Shown here piece by piece: positions 38,812 to 52,110 of a stretch of DNA of 64,000 nucleotides. Numbering within the stretch: position 1 is the first letter of the stretch; every line of letters begins with the position of its first letter. The position numbers were made by a program, and so were the translations under genes. Origin of the DNA: Strix aluco (taxonomy: Eukaryota > Chordata > Aves > Strigiformes > Strigidae). The notes under the pieces were generated by a model, which searched no databases, was not told the origin of the DNA, and worked only from the letters and a program-made list of their open reading frames with translations. The stretch lies in assembly GCF_031877795.1 (NCBI RefSeq), contig NC_133933.1:72172503-72236502 (forward strand), in the 5' to 3' direction.

Positions 38812-38970
38812 GCTCCATCTATGAAATGTTTGGAAACGAATGCTGCCTGTCAACAGGAGAAGTCATTAAAGTTATTGGCTTCAAAATTAATAAGCTCATA
38901 GCAAGTATCTGTGAGAATAATGAAGTCAGCCAGTTTTCAGCCAAAGTGGAATTGCCACTAAATTTTCCTG
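38812..38970 (+). CDS. THEMIS: THEMIS coding exon 2
   Basis: The exon is 159 bases long with phase 1 at both ends. It supplies residues 31 (split Gly) to 83 plus one base: [17 protein letters not shown] and onwards, to L-P-L-N-F-P and the first base of Gly. The block [12 protein letters not shown] is the diagnostic start of CABIT domain 1 in THEMIS. THEMIS2 diverges here. The donor is G|GTATAGT, which is weaker than consensus (T at +3, G at +6), while the acceptor is strong. One residue is absent compared with the human exon, in the poorly conserved stretch before L-P-x-N-F-P. Confidence 0.97.
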
Positions 38971-41900
38971 GTATAGTATTTCATTAATTATTTTTGAGGA
39001 ATTATAACCCTGAGTAATCACCTTTGTTCATTTTATTGATTTGCTGTCTTGATTGATACTTGTTTGAGGTTATGACTCAGCTGTCAAGGATATAATTTTA
39101 TCAGATGGCACAAGACACAATCAACTAGTTTTTAAATTTCAACTCTTACAGTTCTTTTTCAAGCCTGGATAGAAATTATTAATGTTATGTTTAGTAGGAA
39201 TGTTTTCTATACTTGAGGTCACTCAGTGTAAGAACCACTACAAAAAATCTTCTTTTCAGTTACTTATGACTTTGCCAAACTTTGTCTGAGCTGAAATCTT
39301 CCTTGCTGTGTGCTTAGACTATAATTTATTTACTATTACTATATTTTTATTTTATTATTTTGGTATAAATTATTTTGACTACTTTGTTCCATTTTGGTTT
39401 TATTTTAAAGATTTATTTTAATTCCAGTGGCCAAAGTGGCTGCTCCATGCCTGGAAACATGATTAGAGGAAAATGGATGTGTTTTTCTGCTTGAAAAACA
39501 CTTCAACTGTTCTACAGAGAATTCCCAAAATATCCAGATTTTGGAGGATGGACTTGAAATTTGTCATGTGGTACTGACTTGTTATTTGAAACATATCTTC
39601 CTCTGTTCATATGGCATTGTTAGGGAGAGCTAGCCAAGCACTGTACCCAGGGTACCTAGTTCATCACGTGTCATATTTATTCATTTTTGAATTCTGCTCT
39701 CTTCTCAGTTCCTCTACTGTTAGGGCCCAGCAATCTTAATTAGGGAAGTGATTGGGGTGCAGAGGGAGAAGTGCTGGGTTGTGCGTATCCATGTATGGGA
39801 AGCGGAGGTGGCAAACTAAGTTAGGAAACTGACAGAAAAAGATTGGACCTTGGAGCAGGGCAGAAGGATGAAGACTTGATATGCAAAGGTCTGGGACTGG
39901 AGGCAACGGTGAAGGTGGTTACCAGCATCATAGGAGGATTGCACCCACACAGAAATATATATGTAGGAGATTTCCTACACTGGGAGTCTTGCAGACAGCA
40001 GAAGTAATGGGAGGTCCTCAGGGAGAGGAGATGAGCAGGCTGGGAAACAGCTCAAGGAGGCCAGTGGGATGTGCGAGGGAGCCTGTGTAGGTCTGGGAGA
40101 GAAGTTATGGGACACTGTAAACACTGGGACAGAGCACACAAGACACAGCAGCCCTCAAGAGCCTGAGATCACATCCAGGACTCACTTTTGCTAATGCACT
40201 GGATGAGTCTACAGTTTTGTAGAAAAAAACCCCAGAATGTAAACATTTAATTAACACTGTATTGTACTGCAAGCACATGGGAGATTAAATTGATGTTGCA
40301 TGGGGCAACAAAATATGAGTGTTTTCTAGCATTTGAGTGCTTGACTTGGTAACCTCACTGATGTTCTAATGCATTGCTGAGCACATGAGAATGTGTGCGC
40401 ATGCACTTATATGGTTTAGGTTATGCCAATGCCCAAACTGGTATGTGCATTTTCTGCAGAGGGAGACACTTCTTGAAGCAAATAAAATGTAAAGGCACAT
40501 GTGAATGCAATGTTTCATCTGAATTCCACAGGAAAACATCATTTGCCATGCCTTCATTTTCCATCTCCAAAATACAGATTTTTCTCTGAAATGGTCCTAT
40601 ATATAATTTTCTTTTCCCCAGTAGATCCTCAATTTAACTTCATATTTTTCTTACTTGGTGAATCAGAACCATTTATATGAGCACTTATTAAAAGACTTTT
40701 TTGGAATGTCATTTTCAAGCACTAGTAGGGCCCAAATGTAGTGATCAAAGACACTTTAATTTTCTGTGGCTACCTAGAGATATTGAAGTACTGCAGTACT
40801 GTGAACTCTCAAGACACTTGGTATTTTTCTTGAAATCCAAGCTTCTTTGCTATTATTAAAATTTCTTCTATCATCTCTAATATATATATACCTATAGGAA
40901 GTCACAGTCTACATCTTGATTGGCAGATGGATTTGAACATTTGAATCCTAAAATATCCAACACAACTGAGTGATAAAAGTAATCCTACATTTATTAATGT
41001 TGAATCTCCTGATTTTTAGAACAGAATGACTTGTGATTTCAAACGCTTGAACCTGGTGAATATGGATTTGTTTGCATTCAAGTGATCAATTTTACAACTT
41101 GGCATTTGGATGTTGTTGCCCTATTGAGCACATTTTCAAATTTGGTCTAATCACTACAATTTGCATGCATACTTATGAACTCTCACAACCAATGTTCTAG
41201 AAAACTGGGTTATTTCACTAGAAAAATAAATTCAGAGTTCATTTTGCTGAAATTTATCATTATTATCCTCCACATGACAGCTATTACTGAACAGCAGCAC
41301 TGAAGAGGGGCATAATGACACTTCTTATTAGCCCAACAGGGAGCACCGCTCTCTTGTTTCTCTCTGTATATGTACTCTTATGCATTCAAGAGCTTTTTGG
41401 TAAGGTGTAAATTTGTCATTTGTCTAATTTAGTTCTTAGCTGAAGAATGATTCTGCTTTACAAAGTCAAGATGTCCCAGTCTTTGCTTTTCCTTGACCTT
41501 TTTCCTTTTCACTTTATTACATACACATGCTAAGCTCTGAATAGCATTGTATTAGAGTGTTGCTGACTTGTCCCTGTCTCCAGATCAAAGCACAGAACCG
41601 AATTGCAAGATGATCTTTTTCACACTGCCGTTGACTTCATTAAAAATATCCGCAGGTCTCCAGGAGTCTGGCACTGTATTTACATTGTATGTACAGTGCT
41701 CTCTTGCTGATGTTGATGCAAAGAAATATTTTGCTTTGATGTTATTTTCTATTTCCTCTGTCGTGAGTTATCATTTGCATGTGATGGGCTCATGTATCCT
41801 TTCACCGTGTGCATGCTGGCATAAATAAGCAATGCTTCTATTTAGGTTACTCTGGGGATAGCGTCTCTGTGAGTGAAGAACTGGGCTCATTGGCTTTAAA

Positions 41901-44900
41901 CGAGCCTTACTCTTTGTCTTTCTGAATGTATTCGCAGTCTACAGAATTCCTTTTTTCTGCTCTGGCAAATCAGATCCTTGATAAAGGCCTAATCTGCCCT
42001 TTGCATTAGAGAAACCACTGCAACCGCAAGTTCACTATCTGTGTTATTTCATTTTATCCTCATTCTAATTTGTTCTTTTTCATGCCTCAGAGGGCCAGGC
42101 TATTCTTTCTATGCTCATACACTGGGTGAAAAAAAAAGAAGTGTACTGTTGCTCTAGACACTTCAATGGCTACATCTAACAGCATTTTGAACTACAATTT
42201 TCACTACTAACAAGTTAGCAGAGAGAGGTAATTTGCACAACACCTGAACTGTGTGCCAGCACAAATGTTTTCATTTTGTTCTGTTATATTCCTTCTTCTG
42301 CAAAAATGTTGCTGGGCTGTCCCTATTCTCAGGAGGGCCCTGGCAGTTGCTGCTATTCGTTTGTACGTGGTCTGACAGACATGTAGCTGAGCATGAATGT
42401 CCCTTTGAGCTCTCAGCCTCTGCAAGACACAAGAAAGGAGACTTGTCTGTGGCCATGCAGCACATGCATGGAGGACAGGGGTTAGGCACTAGAAGGCTCA
42501 TCTTTATAGGAGATAACAGAGAGATAGGAGAGATGGCCTCTGCGGCAGGATGGGGAGAGGAGGATGCTCAAGCAGAGGAGATAGCAGAGTGGGTGGTGGA
42601 GGTGAGGGAAAAGAGGAATAGCAATGAAGTCAGCTCCAGGGAAGCTGGGAGCTGAGCTCTTCCCAGTCTTCTGCATTACCTTGGGGAATAGAAACTGCTA
42701 GTTTGGGACAGAAGGTCTTTCTGCTATTTTTTTTCCTTGAAGGCTACTTGCTGCTCTACTAGGTGAGTCTAACTATTGGTTTTCTCAGTTTTCTCTGGGG
42801 AAAAGAAGAAAAAGAGAGAATAAAAAGGATACTCCTTTCCTTCAGCACTCTAATTAACACTGAAAATGGGAAGTCTATAAAGCTACAGGGAGGTACACTT
42901 TATCACTATAACCAGTTGAAGAGAGCTACATATACTGTTCTGTAAAAATCCTTCTATCAAAACATGCTTTCCCAGAGGACTAAATGGGTGATCCTTGTGC
43001 TATGTTTTCTCTCCCATATCAGTGAAAACATTTTTTTCAGAATCCCAAACCCTCTCTTTCTACCAAGGTGTACATAAATGCCTAAAGCTTTTCTTGAAAA
43101 TGATGGGCTGTTAGGTTTGGGGTTTATTAATTATCATCTTATGGCTAAGCAGGCACTTCACCTAGTAAAATGCCACTAGTTCACAATGAACAATGAGGGT
43201 TCATGGAGTGTGACAATGGTTATACATTCCTGTAGTTATTATGTATATGTAGTTATTCTTGTCTCTATCTGTAATTTTCCCCAAAACTATCGGGCATCAG
43301 TGCACTTTGGTTGTAGGCCAGATTACATTTAGAAAGTAGACCTATAAGACAATAATGCCAGCTTTCAATAAACCAGCTGGACTTTTTTCCAGGTTTGTTA
43401 GTTCCATCTGTCTTTCCCCCCAGTAGTCCACCAAGTTCTCTTAGGAAAGTCTAAGTGAATTTGATTCAGTCATTCTATGATTTATGAAAAAGTACAAAAA
43501 TATTTTTGTTTGACCTCAAAATGTCCAACCTTTAGCATCTCAAACTTACCATATGTCTCCTACTCTGGAGATTTCCTTACTATCTTAGATTTGGAAAATA
43601 TTTGCTTTTGTAATTTGATTCATAATGATTTGAATAAGGTTCTGAATTATTGCAGATAATGTTGTTTGGTTTTTGTGTTTGGTTTTGTTTGGGTTTTTTT
43701 TTAAATATATATCGAGGCAAGGAGAGCATTTATGAGAAGATACCATGGTAGATTATGGCACTTAGATAGGAACCACAGTGGCTTTCACCCATCATACCAA
43801 TATAACTTTTTATATATTCACCTCTTTTCTGTAGAGAGAGAAACATATGGAACTTTACATACCCATAAGCATAAACAGGTGCCTATTAGGTGCCTCTACT
43901 TCATGGGTCCCATCAATACAGAAGCTAAGTATGCAAGGCCACATGGCTCTTTAGTTGCCTATGCAAACATTTTGTTACCAAAATTAAGAAAACCAGCAGA
44001 ACGGAAGGTGAAGATTTTTCTGCTCCCAACCCTGATAAAGTCAGTCTGCCTGGGCCCAAGGGGATCATCAGTTATCCAGTTTTGTATGAGATCTGGTAAT
44101 TATGTTTCCATATGAAACTTGCTTTTCAACCCAGGATGCTCATCAGTTTGTTGCTGAAATAGCTGGCTTCCAAATAGCTCTGCAGTCCCAGAAAAATTAG
44201 TAGAGCCTGAGCCTACTGTCAAACTCAGAGGAGAAGAATGTTTCTTATACCTGTACATTGCCAAATATTTTCAACTGGGAATGTTTTTTTAACATAGTTT
44301 ATGGAGTTTTTTAATGCAGTTCTGGAGGTTTTCTAGGGGCGATGCATGTGCTCCTGTATTACAGATGGATAAACATAGTTATTGCCTTTGGGATACATCA
44401 TATGTACTTTGAATACATTTTTTAATGAAGAATATTCCTATTTGCTTTCTCCCAGCACTGCTTTGAGATGGTGCCCATCTTGTGCTTGTAAAGCATGACA
44501 CTGGAACACTGTTTGGGGGATACTGTCTTTTCCATAATTTCAGTTTGTCATCAGTGCCTTGTCACTGAGATATTTTCTACATGCTGATGAACCAGTTTGT
44601 CTTGGTCTGCACTGACAAGTCCAGTAGAGATTAGGACTGGGTTAGCTAACTTGCTCATTAATAATTGTGTTAAAAATGGCTGTGAGAAACATCAAAAATA
44701 CTAGTGAGAAAGAAAATCGTGCTGAAGTTGTACATTGCACTTGTGCAGTTACATTCATGGATGTAGCTTCCTTGCAGCCTGGAAAAAGGCCTGAAGGCTT
44801 TCCCATAGTGCTGCAGTGAGGACGTATATGTAGAGGATGACTTTGCACAAGGGTACTAATTTCACACAGGAAAAGCTAACTGTCATACAGACAACTGGGA

Positions 44901-46926
44901 AGGCAAAGAGTTGCAGAAAGCAGTTACACAGGCACAACTAGTGACTATCTCTGCAATAGATCAAATAGGCTGTTACTCTTTAGGCTGCTGACAAGATCTC
45001 AGAGCTGTTAGTTGCTACAAATCCTAGTGGTCTCATGGGATACCTAGAACAAACATGCCCAGTCTGGTGATAAATTCAGTTAAAGGCTACTCAACAGACA
45101 GAATCCTAACATCTTCTTTAACAAGAAGGGCACTAAAGCTATGAAGTAAAAGTAACTTTTTTGTTACAGTGAAACAAGAATCACAGCAATTCTGTGGGGA
45201 AAAAAAAAAAAAAAGGAAAAGTTGTGGTAGAGGGAATGGTTTATCATATCCTTTTTAAAGAATGCAATCTTAAGGAGCTCATGTTTCCATTCAGGGCCCT
45301 CAGTTGTGTTGATTGTGGTCAGTGGGTGAAACTCAGTAAGGGAAAAGATGTGGTAGAAAATAAGCAATTTTGAAGTTATTTCTAACTGAAGCAATCTCTC
45401 AATCTAATTTGTTAAACAATCCCACTATCAGAGGAGGTCTAGAGAAAGGAGTGATTGTCTTCCCAACATCCACCAGAAGCTGTGTTCTGGCAGCATCCCA
45501 CCCAGGTATCTGCTTGGCATCCTGCTCTTTTGTCACACTCTGATTCCTACAAGAAGAGAGTCATAGCCAGTGTGAACCCAGTTCCCACACTAGACAACTG
45601 GGGGCAGGTGGATGAGACACTTAAACCTTTGTAGACATAGCAGAAACCACTCATGACCTGTGGAGCTGCCACTAGACACAAAGAGTTTCTAGTGACGCCA
45701 CGCAGCAATCCTTGAGTCCCCATTCCATACTCCATAACTGCCAAGGTGGGAGTATTCCTTTACCACAAAGGTACGGTGCCCTTTGTGCAGTCCAGAGGAG
45801 TCAAGAGTGTGGAGCAGCAGGAGCCATAGGGTTTCTGCTAGTTGGCTTTCGGGGAAGGAAGGAGAAAAGACGTTGCAGCTCCCAAGGAGCATGGCTGCTT
45901 TGTCACTGTAGCTGTAGCTACCAGTTAACTTATGTGGGTCCCCTGGCTTGCAAACTTGGCCTAGGAATAACCTCTACATTCAGTTATATTCACTTGGAAG
46001 AGGGCCTTAGTCAATGTTTGTCCCAAGAAGCTGCAATGTAATTCCACGTGGCAGCATTCACACTGCCATGCATGGGGAATAAGACAGCTGAATCACACAT
46101 TTCAGCTATACCCTACTATTTAGTCCTCCAAACTGTCCGCTTCATCTTCCTCTATAAAAACACTCATGCAAATACAGAAATGTACATACTTTACTTGTAA
46201 TGTGGAGTCTTAATGAGACAGCTCCAACAGGCATGATTAACATGAAATAATAATATCCCTACGGGATAGGTAAGCTCAGATGCAGCTTCTGCCTTGTAGT
46301 TCTTCAGCATTTTAATTGTCTTGTGATGCCCACAGTGCTACAGCACCCAAACTTTGAATTACTCCATCTGGTGGTCTGGGCTATCAGATATTCTAAAATC
46401 AATTCCTTTGCTCATTATCTGCAGGCACTACTTTTTTATTCATGATGGGTCTTTAAACATACTTGGTCTAGGAATTCGCAGTCTGTGTGTGGAAGAATAC
46501 ATAGTACAATGTTTAGCCAGAAACTTTACCCTGCATTTCACTGATCACATTAGTGCTGCTCTTCCTCCCACCATGTCTGCATTTTTTTCTTAAAGGTTGG
46601 TTTCCTGAGAAGGCAGATAAGAATTTAAGATAATTTTTCTTTTTTTCTGTAGCAAAGAAAATAATTTCTTTCTATTTTTACCATGGATATAAAAATGTTG
46701 GATATCAGAAATTACCTACAGAGTAAAGGGGCTAATTCCAGCTGCCTATGATTTGTATCATGTAGTTGATATTATATTTATAAAGCCACATTTCTAGCAA
46801 CCTAATTCTCAGCTATGAATTATTTGATGTGCTTTGCTCCCCATTTTTATTGCATTCACAGCCTAAAAATTGTCATAGCTTCCTTTATATGTTTCCCTTT
46901 TTATAATGTAAGTTTTCTGTTCTTAG
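38971..46926 (+). other. THEMIS: THEMIS intron 2
   Basis: An 8-kb GT...AG intron (GTATAG donor, acceptor ...TTTTCTGTTCTTAG). It is AT-rich with scattered simple sequence. Open frames such as 42251-42655 (134 codons) are purine-strand artefacts without motifs. No RNA gene or transposon was recognised. Confidence 0.85.
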
Positions 46927-47385
46927 GTCTTTATAAGGTTGTGGCAGATAAAACTCCATATGTCAGCATTCAAGAAATTACAAGAAAATTCTCTATTGGG
47001 CCAACAAGATTTGGCCATCCATGTTTCTACAGCCCTGAGGATATAAAATTGGCAAACTTCACTATCAAACATGGTGAGCAGATCACCTTCAACTCAGTGG
47101 AAGAGGTCAATGGAATGATGGCTGTGAACTGTGGCGTGGTCAGAAATAACCAGTCTCATTCCTTTACTTTTCCCCTTTCACAAGAAGGAAAATTCTATGA
47201 GTGTGAAGATGACCAGATATATACCCTAAAAGAGATTGCAGAATGGAAAATCCCTAAGTGCAGAAACAGGATTGTCAAACTTTCTAATACTTTACATACC
47301 TGGGACTCCTCGAATCCACTTCCTGAGAATTTTGATGGCTGCTTGATTCTCACACCTGTCTATGAAGTGCAGGCAGTAATGAAAT
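46927..47385 (+). CDS. THEMIS: THEMIS coding exon 3 (most of CABIT domain 1)
   Basis: The exon is 459 bases long, phase 1 to phase 1, giving residues 84-236 plus one base. It runs [11 protein letters not shown] to Y-E-V-Q-A-V-M-K. The conserved CABIT core is visible: Cys152 in A-V-N-C-G-V-V, followed by [15 protein letters not shown]. It corresponds to human Cys153, shifted by the one-residue deletion in exon 2. CABIT domain 1 binds the phosphatase domain of SHP1 in published work. The donor T|GTAAGT is ideal. An open frame continues upstream to 46815, but that part is intron because the acceptor CTTAG at 46922-46926 restores the family sequence exactly. Confidence 0.98.
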
Positions 47386-49469
47386 GTAAGTAGTAATCAA
47401 AGTCAATGTTCTGTTCATCTCAGTGTAGTAATGTACCTTAAATACACAGAATTTGCTTAAAATAGGCAGGAAGGATTCAGTTTTGTCAAAAATTCCTGAC
47501 CCATATTTGCCACTGATGTTAGTTTCAAGATGAAGAAAGATAAAAATAATATTGCCCTTTTTATTCCTTTATCAGCCGTTAATTCAGATAGTTACCTTGC
47601 ATTTCTTTCCATTGCTATCTTATTAATCGCTACATCATTGCAAAGAAAGTATATTGCATAAAGAAAACGTGGAGCTTAGAAATTCTGTTCAGTTCTCAGA
47701 TTCTCTTTCTTTGTGTCTCAGACTTTGGCCATGGAGAAGCCACTTCATCATTTATGGCTATGGCTAGGAGGTAGAAAATATAGACATACATGTAACACAC
47801 TCAACTAGTGTTTATTTTTCAGAATGAGGATGTTGCAGAAAGCAAACCTTTATTATTGTTCTCTATTGCAGAAACAAGTATCAATAGAATATAAACAGAA
47901 AAGACTCATGGACAATTTCTAAAACCTCTAGGCTTGAGGAAACAGGAAGATACTACAAAACCAATATTTTTAAAGGCTGTAATTCATGTTATGAGTTTTT
48001 ATTTTTAAAAAAAAAATATTTTGTCCATGGTACATTATCACTGTTCTAGCTGTTCCACCAAAACACTGAAACTGCTGGGTCCTCTTCTTACCAATGTCTA
48101 TATCTGTGCCTTAATTTTAAAGCCAGTTAGTGAAACTAGTCATGGAATAAAATTAGAAGGTGTGCAAGGTTATAAGCACACAGTGAAATTCTCCTGAGTT
48201 ATGGTGACTTGAATAGCCAAGCTGCAGTAATGACCCATGTGTGTGTGCAGAGCGTACCCTCTCTGAACTGGAATACTTACCTAAGCAAAAAAACAGCTTA
48301 AGCTAAAATGTTTGACCTTGCTTGAGGACAATCAAGGCAGTAGATGGAAACTTGCTGCAATTTGACTTGTTGATGCACCCATCCCGTTAAAGTTTGCAGA
48401 ATAGGAGCTTAGCTTTTGGGAAGGTTTTACTGCCTGTTGCGTTTACTATAAGCAAACCAGTGAGCTCCATAGAAATGAAATCCTAACAGAAATATGTCAT
48501 TCATGAGGGTATTAAGCAGGAAATTTCACAGTTGAGCTTGCTCTGATGAATGGTGTAAGTAAATGGATAAAAGAGAAAGAAAATAAAGTGGGCAGAGACT
48601 GTTAGCACAATATACTATAGTTGTTAAATGTTTATCATGAGACATTCAGCTGTGCTTGCTATGTGATTTAATGTGTGAGTTTGGAAAATATATCTTCACG
48701 AGATAAAATACTTCATTTTCTACAACTCTACCTAGATTCAGGAATCTAACCTGTCTCCTAAAGCTGGATTCACTTAGGTGCATTCCTACACCCACTTAGA
48801 TATATGTGTAGAATCAGTAAGAATTTAATGTTTCTAAAAAGCTTTATGAAGACTCAGAAATGTTTGGTATTCACTTGTCTTCCAATCAGATATTCCAGGG
48901 AGAGTTGTATTTGTTGATTTTATTCCATACCCATTTATGTTTCATAGTGTGCTCAATATTTGAGCAGCATTAAGTATGTCCTAAATAACTATTTAATACA
49001 AACTTGAAAAATAGGCTTCATGGTAAATGATTAACTACTTTCTTGTAGACCATGAAAAATGGATTTTCACCATTTTTAGAGCTATAAATAGACACAAGAT
49101 AAAGTATAAGAAATACTATACACAATTCAATAAAAAAGATTCCTGATAAGAGGGATAGCATTTTCACAGGCTGTGGGCAGGAATCGTCTATACTTATTCT
49201 TAATAATGAACAAATTATGTGTGTGGAACTCCCCAAAATGTTCATAGAAAACTTTCATCTTCCCTTCATTGACTTTCCCTTGTGGTGTTTAGGATGTTTA
49301 GCACCTGAAGGTGTCAGTGTGAAAAAACAGAGTTGGAATAAACAGATCCTGAATCATTGTCATAAAACTCTGTCATATAAAACACATCTGATACTGACTT
49401 TTAAGTATAAAATATTGGTATGTCCTGCTACAAGGAAGTGTGAATCCAGGATATACAGTCCTTGTGTGC

Positions 49470-50158
49470 AGAATCACAGAATCATCTAGGTTGGAAAGGA
49501 CCTTGAAGATCATCTAGTCCAACCGTTAACCTAGCACTGACAGATCCCATCTACACCATATCCCCAAGCGCTATGTCAACCTGCCTCTTGAACACCTCCA
49601 GGGATGGGGACTCCACCACCTCCCTGGGCAGCCCATTCCAATGCCTAACAACCCGTTCTGTGAAGAAATGCTTCCTAATATCTAGTCTAAACCTTCCCTG
49701 GCGCAACTTGAGGCCATTACCTCTTGTCCTATCACTTATTACTTGGTTAAAGAGGCTCATCCCCAGCTCTCTGCAACCTCCTTTCAGGTAGTTGTAGAGG
49801 GCGATGAGGTCTCCTCTCAGTCTCCTCTTCTCCAGACTAAACAACCCCAGTTCCCTCAGCCGCTCCTCATAAGACCTGTGCTCCAGACCCTTCACCAGCT
49901 TCGTTGCCCTTCTCTGGACACACTCAAGTAATTCAATGTCCTTTTTGTAGTGAGGGGCCCAAAACTGAACACAGGAATTGAGGTGCAGCCTCACCAGTGC
50001 GAGTACAGGGGTAAGATCACTTCCCTGTCCCTGCTGGCCACGCTATTTCTGATACAAGCCAGGATGTCATTGGCCTTCTCGGCCACCTGGGCACACTGCT
50101 GGCTCATGTTCAGCCGGCTGTCAATCAACACCCCCAGGTCCCTCTCTGACTGTGCAGG
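49470..50158 (-). mobile_element. CR1 non-LTR retrotransposon, 5'-truncated 3' end
   Basis: On the + strand the copy starts with AGAATCACAGAATCATC and GGTTGGAAAGGACC, the reverse complement of the CR1 3' terminus. It continues through the carboxy-terminal part of ORF2 to about 50158, where the match stops. At ~690 bp it is a typical 5'-truncated insertion. It is the best-preserved repeat in the window. The open frame is described separately. Confidence 0.95.
49551..50158 (-). pseudogene. CR1 ORF2 carboxy-terminal remnant (open over 147 codons, frameshifted upstream)
   Basis: The frame at 49994 down to 49551 encodes the end of the CR1 ORF2 protein, downstream of the reverse-transcriptase core. 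Recognisable strings are [33 protein letters not shown] and [10 protein letters not shown]. Upstream (50158 down to ~50009) the coding match continues in another frame ([14 protein letters not shown]). The join lies at about 49989-50008, where one base of an expected C-G-G-C-A context appears lost. The element cannot make ORF2 and has no endonuclease or reverse-transcriptase core. The apparent start codon of the 147-codon frame is not a real start. Confidence 0.85.
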
Positions 50159-51064
50159 TCTATGTAGAATAAGTCTTATTGAAGAGAATCATTAAATATT
50201 ATTTGCTTGTTAAATTTTACTGCCCTGGTCAGTGATCTGAGGTGTCACTGATCTGGAGACAAATTCTTAAACAAGCCTTAATTTCATAGTCAGCTTTGTG
50301 CTTGAAAGTTTTGCATCCAAAATTTTGCAAGTTCAGTTGTGACAAAGGAGTTGTTGTTCCCTGTCAGACTGTTAAATGCAATGGCTCAGTTCTGACAGTG
50401 AACAAAAACAGGAAAAGATGCAAGAGTTCCACAGAGTACCATTATAGTAGAAATTTCTTCATTCATTAACAATAAGTTTAGACTTTGTTATACAAAGGTT
50501 TTGTCTTTTTTAAAAAAGTGATATTATTTTATAATAATTATAGATGTTTTCATTGTTCTTATAAATATAAAAATATCTTATTTCTCCCAGATTGGCCATA
50601 GCAACAGCATGTGTTAATGGATTAAAATGGTTTTAAAATGCTCCCCCACACATTTCTTTAGAGAAACCATAAGTTACTATGAAATAAAAGAATAGAAATA
50701 CATCTTGTACTCAAGAAAAAGTTTGGTAAGATAAACAGCTGATTAAAATTGGAAGTACTGTGAGAAAGATAGTGAACTAGAATTTTTTTTCCCTTTCCTT
50801 TTTCTTAAACTTTTGTTCACTTACACACCCTATTCTCATCTCCTCTTGTTTCTCATTTCCTTTGTGAGGTCTCCTGCATATCTGATAGCCATATATCTCA
50901 AATTAAAAGAGTTAGACTTTGACTGATCCTATTAACTGTGCATGTTACTATATGGAAGTGCACACCACAGGGAAGGTACTTTTCATATGTGGCCAACAGG
51001 ACATGTATATTTTATTCAATGTCAGTTTGAAAACAAAAATCAATTCATTTCTTTTTCTTTTCAG

Positions 51065-52110
51065 TTCGAAAGGACATAGTTCATATCCTCTCAGATCTAG
51101 ATGTCGAGGTCAAGGATATAACAGACTGTTATGATATTAACTCTTTCCTTCAGCCACTGTCTTTGGAAGATGTATTTGAGAGAACAAGCAAGGAATTTCC
51201 TATGGTTGCCGAGATAATGGAAGGGCCTTCAGGAGGCCAAAAACCTTATAACTTATTGAATACAGGGAAAGAGATTGTCATCTACAAAAAGTACCAGGCA
51301 ACAAGAGTCCTAGCCTCTGAGATCAGAAGTGATTCCCCCAAAAGACATTTTTTAATCCCTATGAGCTACAAAGGAAAGTTCAAGAGAAGACCTCGGGAGT
51401 TTCCAACTGCCTATGACTTAGAGATAGCAAGAAGTGAAAAGGAACAGCTTCATGTTGTAGCAACTAAAGCCTTTGATTCCCCCCATAAAGAGCTTTTTTC
51501 TGTTTCGGTTGGAGATCAATTTCTAGTTCAGCAATGCCAGACTAGTGAAGTTCTGTATGAGGGAAGAAAGAAACTCATAGACGTTCTAGCTTGTGAACAA
51601 ATACTAAGTGATACATATAAGAAAGTGCTCCTCCCTATGTACATGGAAGGTGGCTTTGTGGAAGTAATTCATGACAAGAAACAGTACCAGCTTTCTGAGA
51701 TTTGCAAAGAATTTCATTTGCCTTTTAATGTCAAAGTGTCTGTGAGAGACCTTTCTGTTGAGGAAGATGTCTTGGCTGCTGTGCCTGGTCTGCAGTTTGA
51801 AGAAGAAATCACAGACTCTTATTTGCTGATCAGTAGTGCCAGCAGTCCAGTGGAGAGTTGGGAGATTCCTGTATATCGTTTAAACATGTCAGTCCATTTG
51901 CTCAGCAAAGATGTCCAGACAATTGTACCACCTGTGACTAAGACAACAGTGGAAGAGATCAGCGAAGAGCAATACTATATGGTGCGAAGATATGAAAATC
52001 AAACCCTTCATCCACCACCCAGGCCTCCCAAAAAGCCAGCAACGCCTGCACCAAAACCTGGTTTTGCAGTATCTAAACAAGGTTTTTCTGATGTACTACA
52101 GGCTCCAAAG
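51065..52110 (+). CDS. THEMIS: THEMIS coding exon 4 (CABIT domain 2, nuclear localisation region, GRB2-binding proline motif)
   Basis: The exon is 1,046 bases long. Two bases complete Phe237, then codons 238-585 follow in phase 0. CABIT domain 2 shows its core Cys413 in V-L-A-C-E followed by [11 protein letters not shown] basic stretch, K-R-H-F-L-I-P then [10 protein letters not shown] (residues 329-348), matches the reported nuclear localisation region. Near the end are Y-Y-M-V-R-R-Y-E (540-547) and P-P-P-R-P-P-K-K-P (553-561), the SH3-binding motif through which THEMIS holds GRB2. After it the sequence [11 protein letters not shown] differs from mammals. The donor is AAG|GTAAGG. The frame read past the donor reaches a stop at 52150-52152. 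An internal TTG at 51163 is not the start, since the exon begins at the acceptor TTTTCAG. Confidence 0.98.

Larger units (their letters stand above)
47386..51064 (+). other. THEMIS: THEMIS intron 3
   Basis: A 3.7-kb GT...AG intron (GTAAGT donor, acceptor TTCTTTTTCTTTTCAG). It contains a minus-strand CR1 3' end at 49470-50158, in the orientation opposite to THEMIS. The rest is AT-rich and featureless. Confidence 0.9.

Noticed and set aside
42251..42655. Open frame of 134 codons in THEMIS intron 2
   Set aside because: It ends in a purine-rich Glu/Gly-type low-complexity stretch and has no motif or splice context.
46815..46926. Upstream extension of the open frame into THEMIS exon 3
   Set aside because: The acceptor at 46926 restores the family sequence in the right phase. 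The upstream residues are hydrophobic intron translation.
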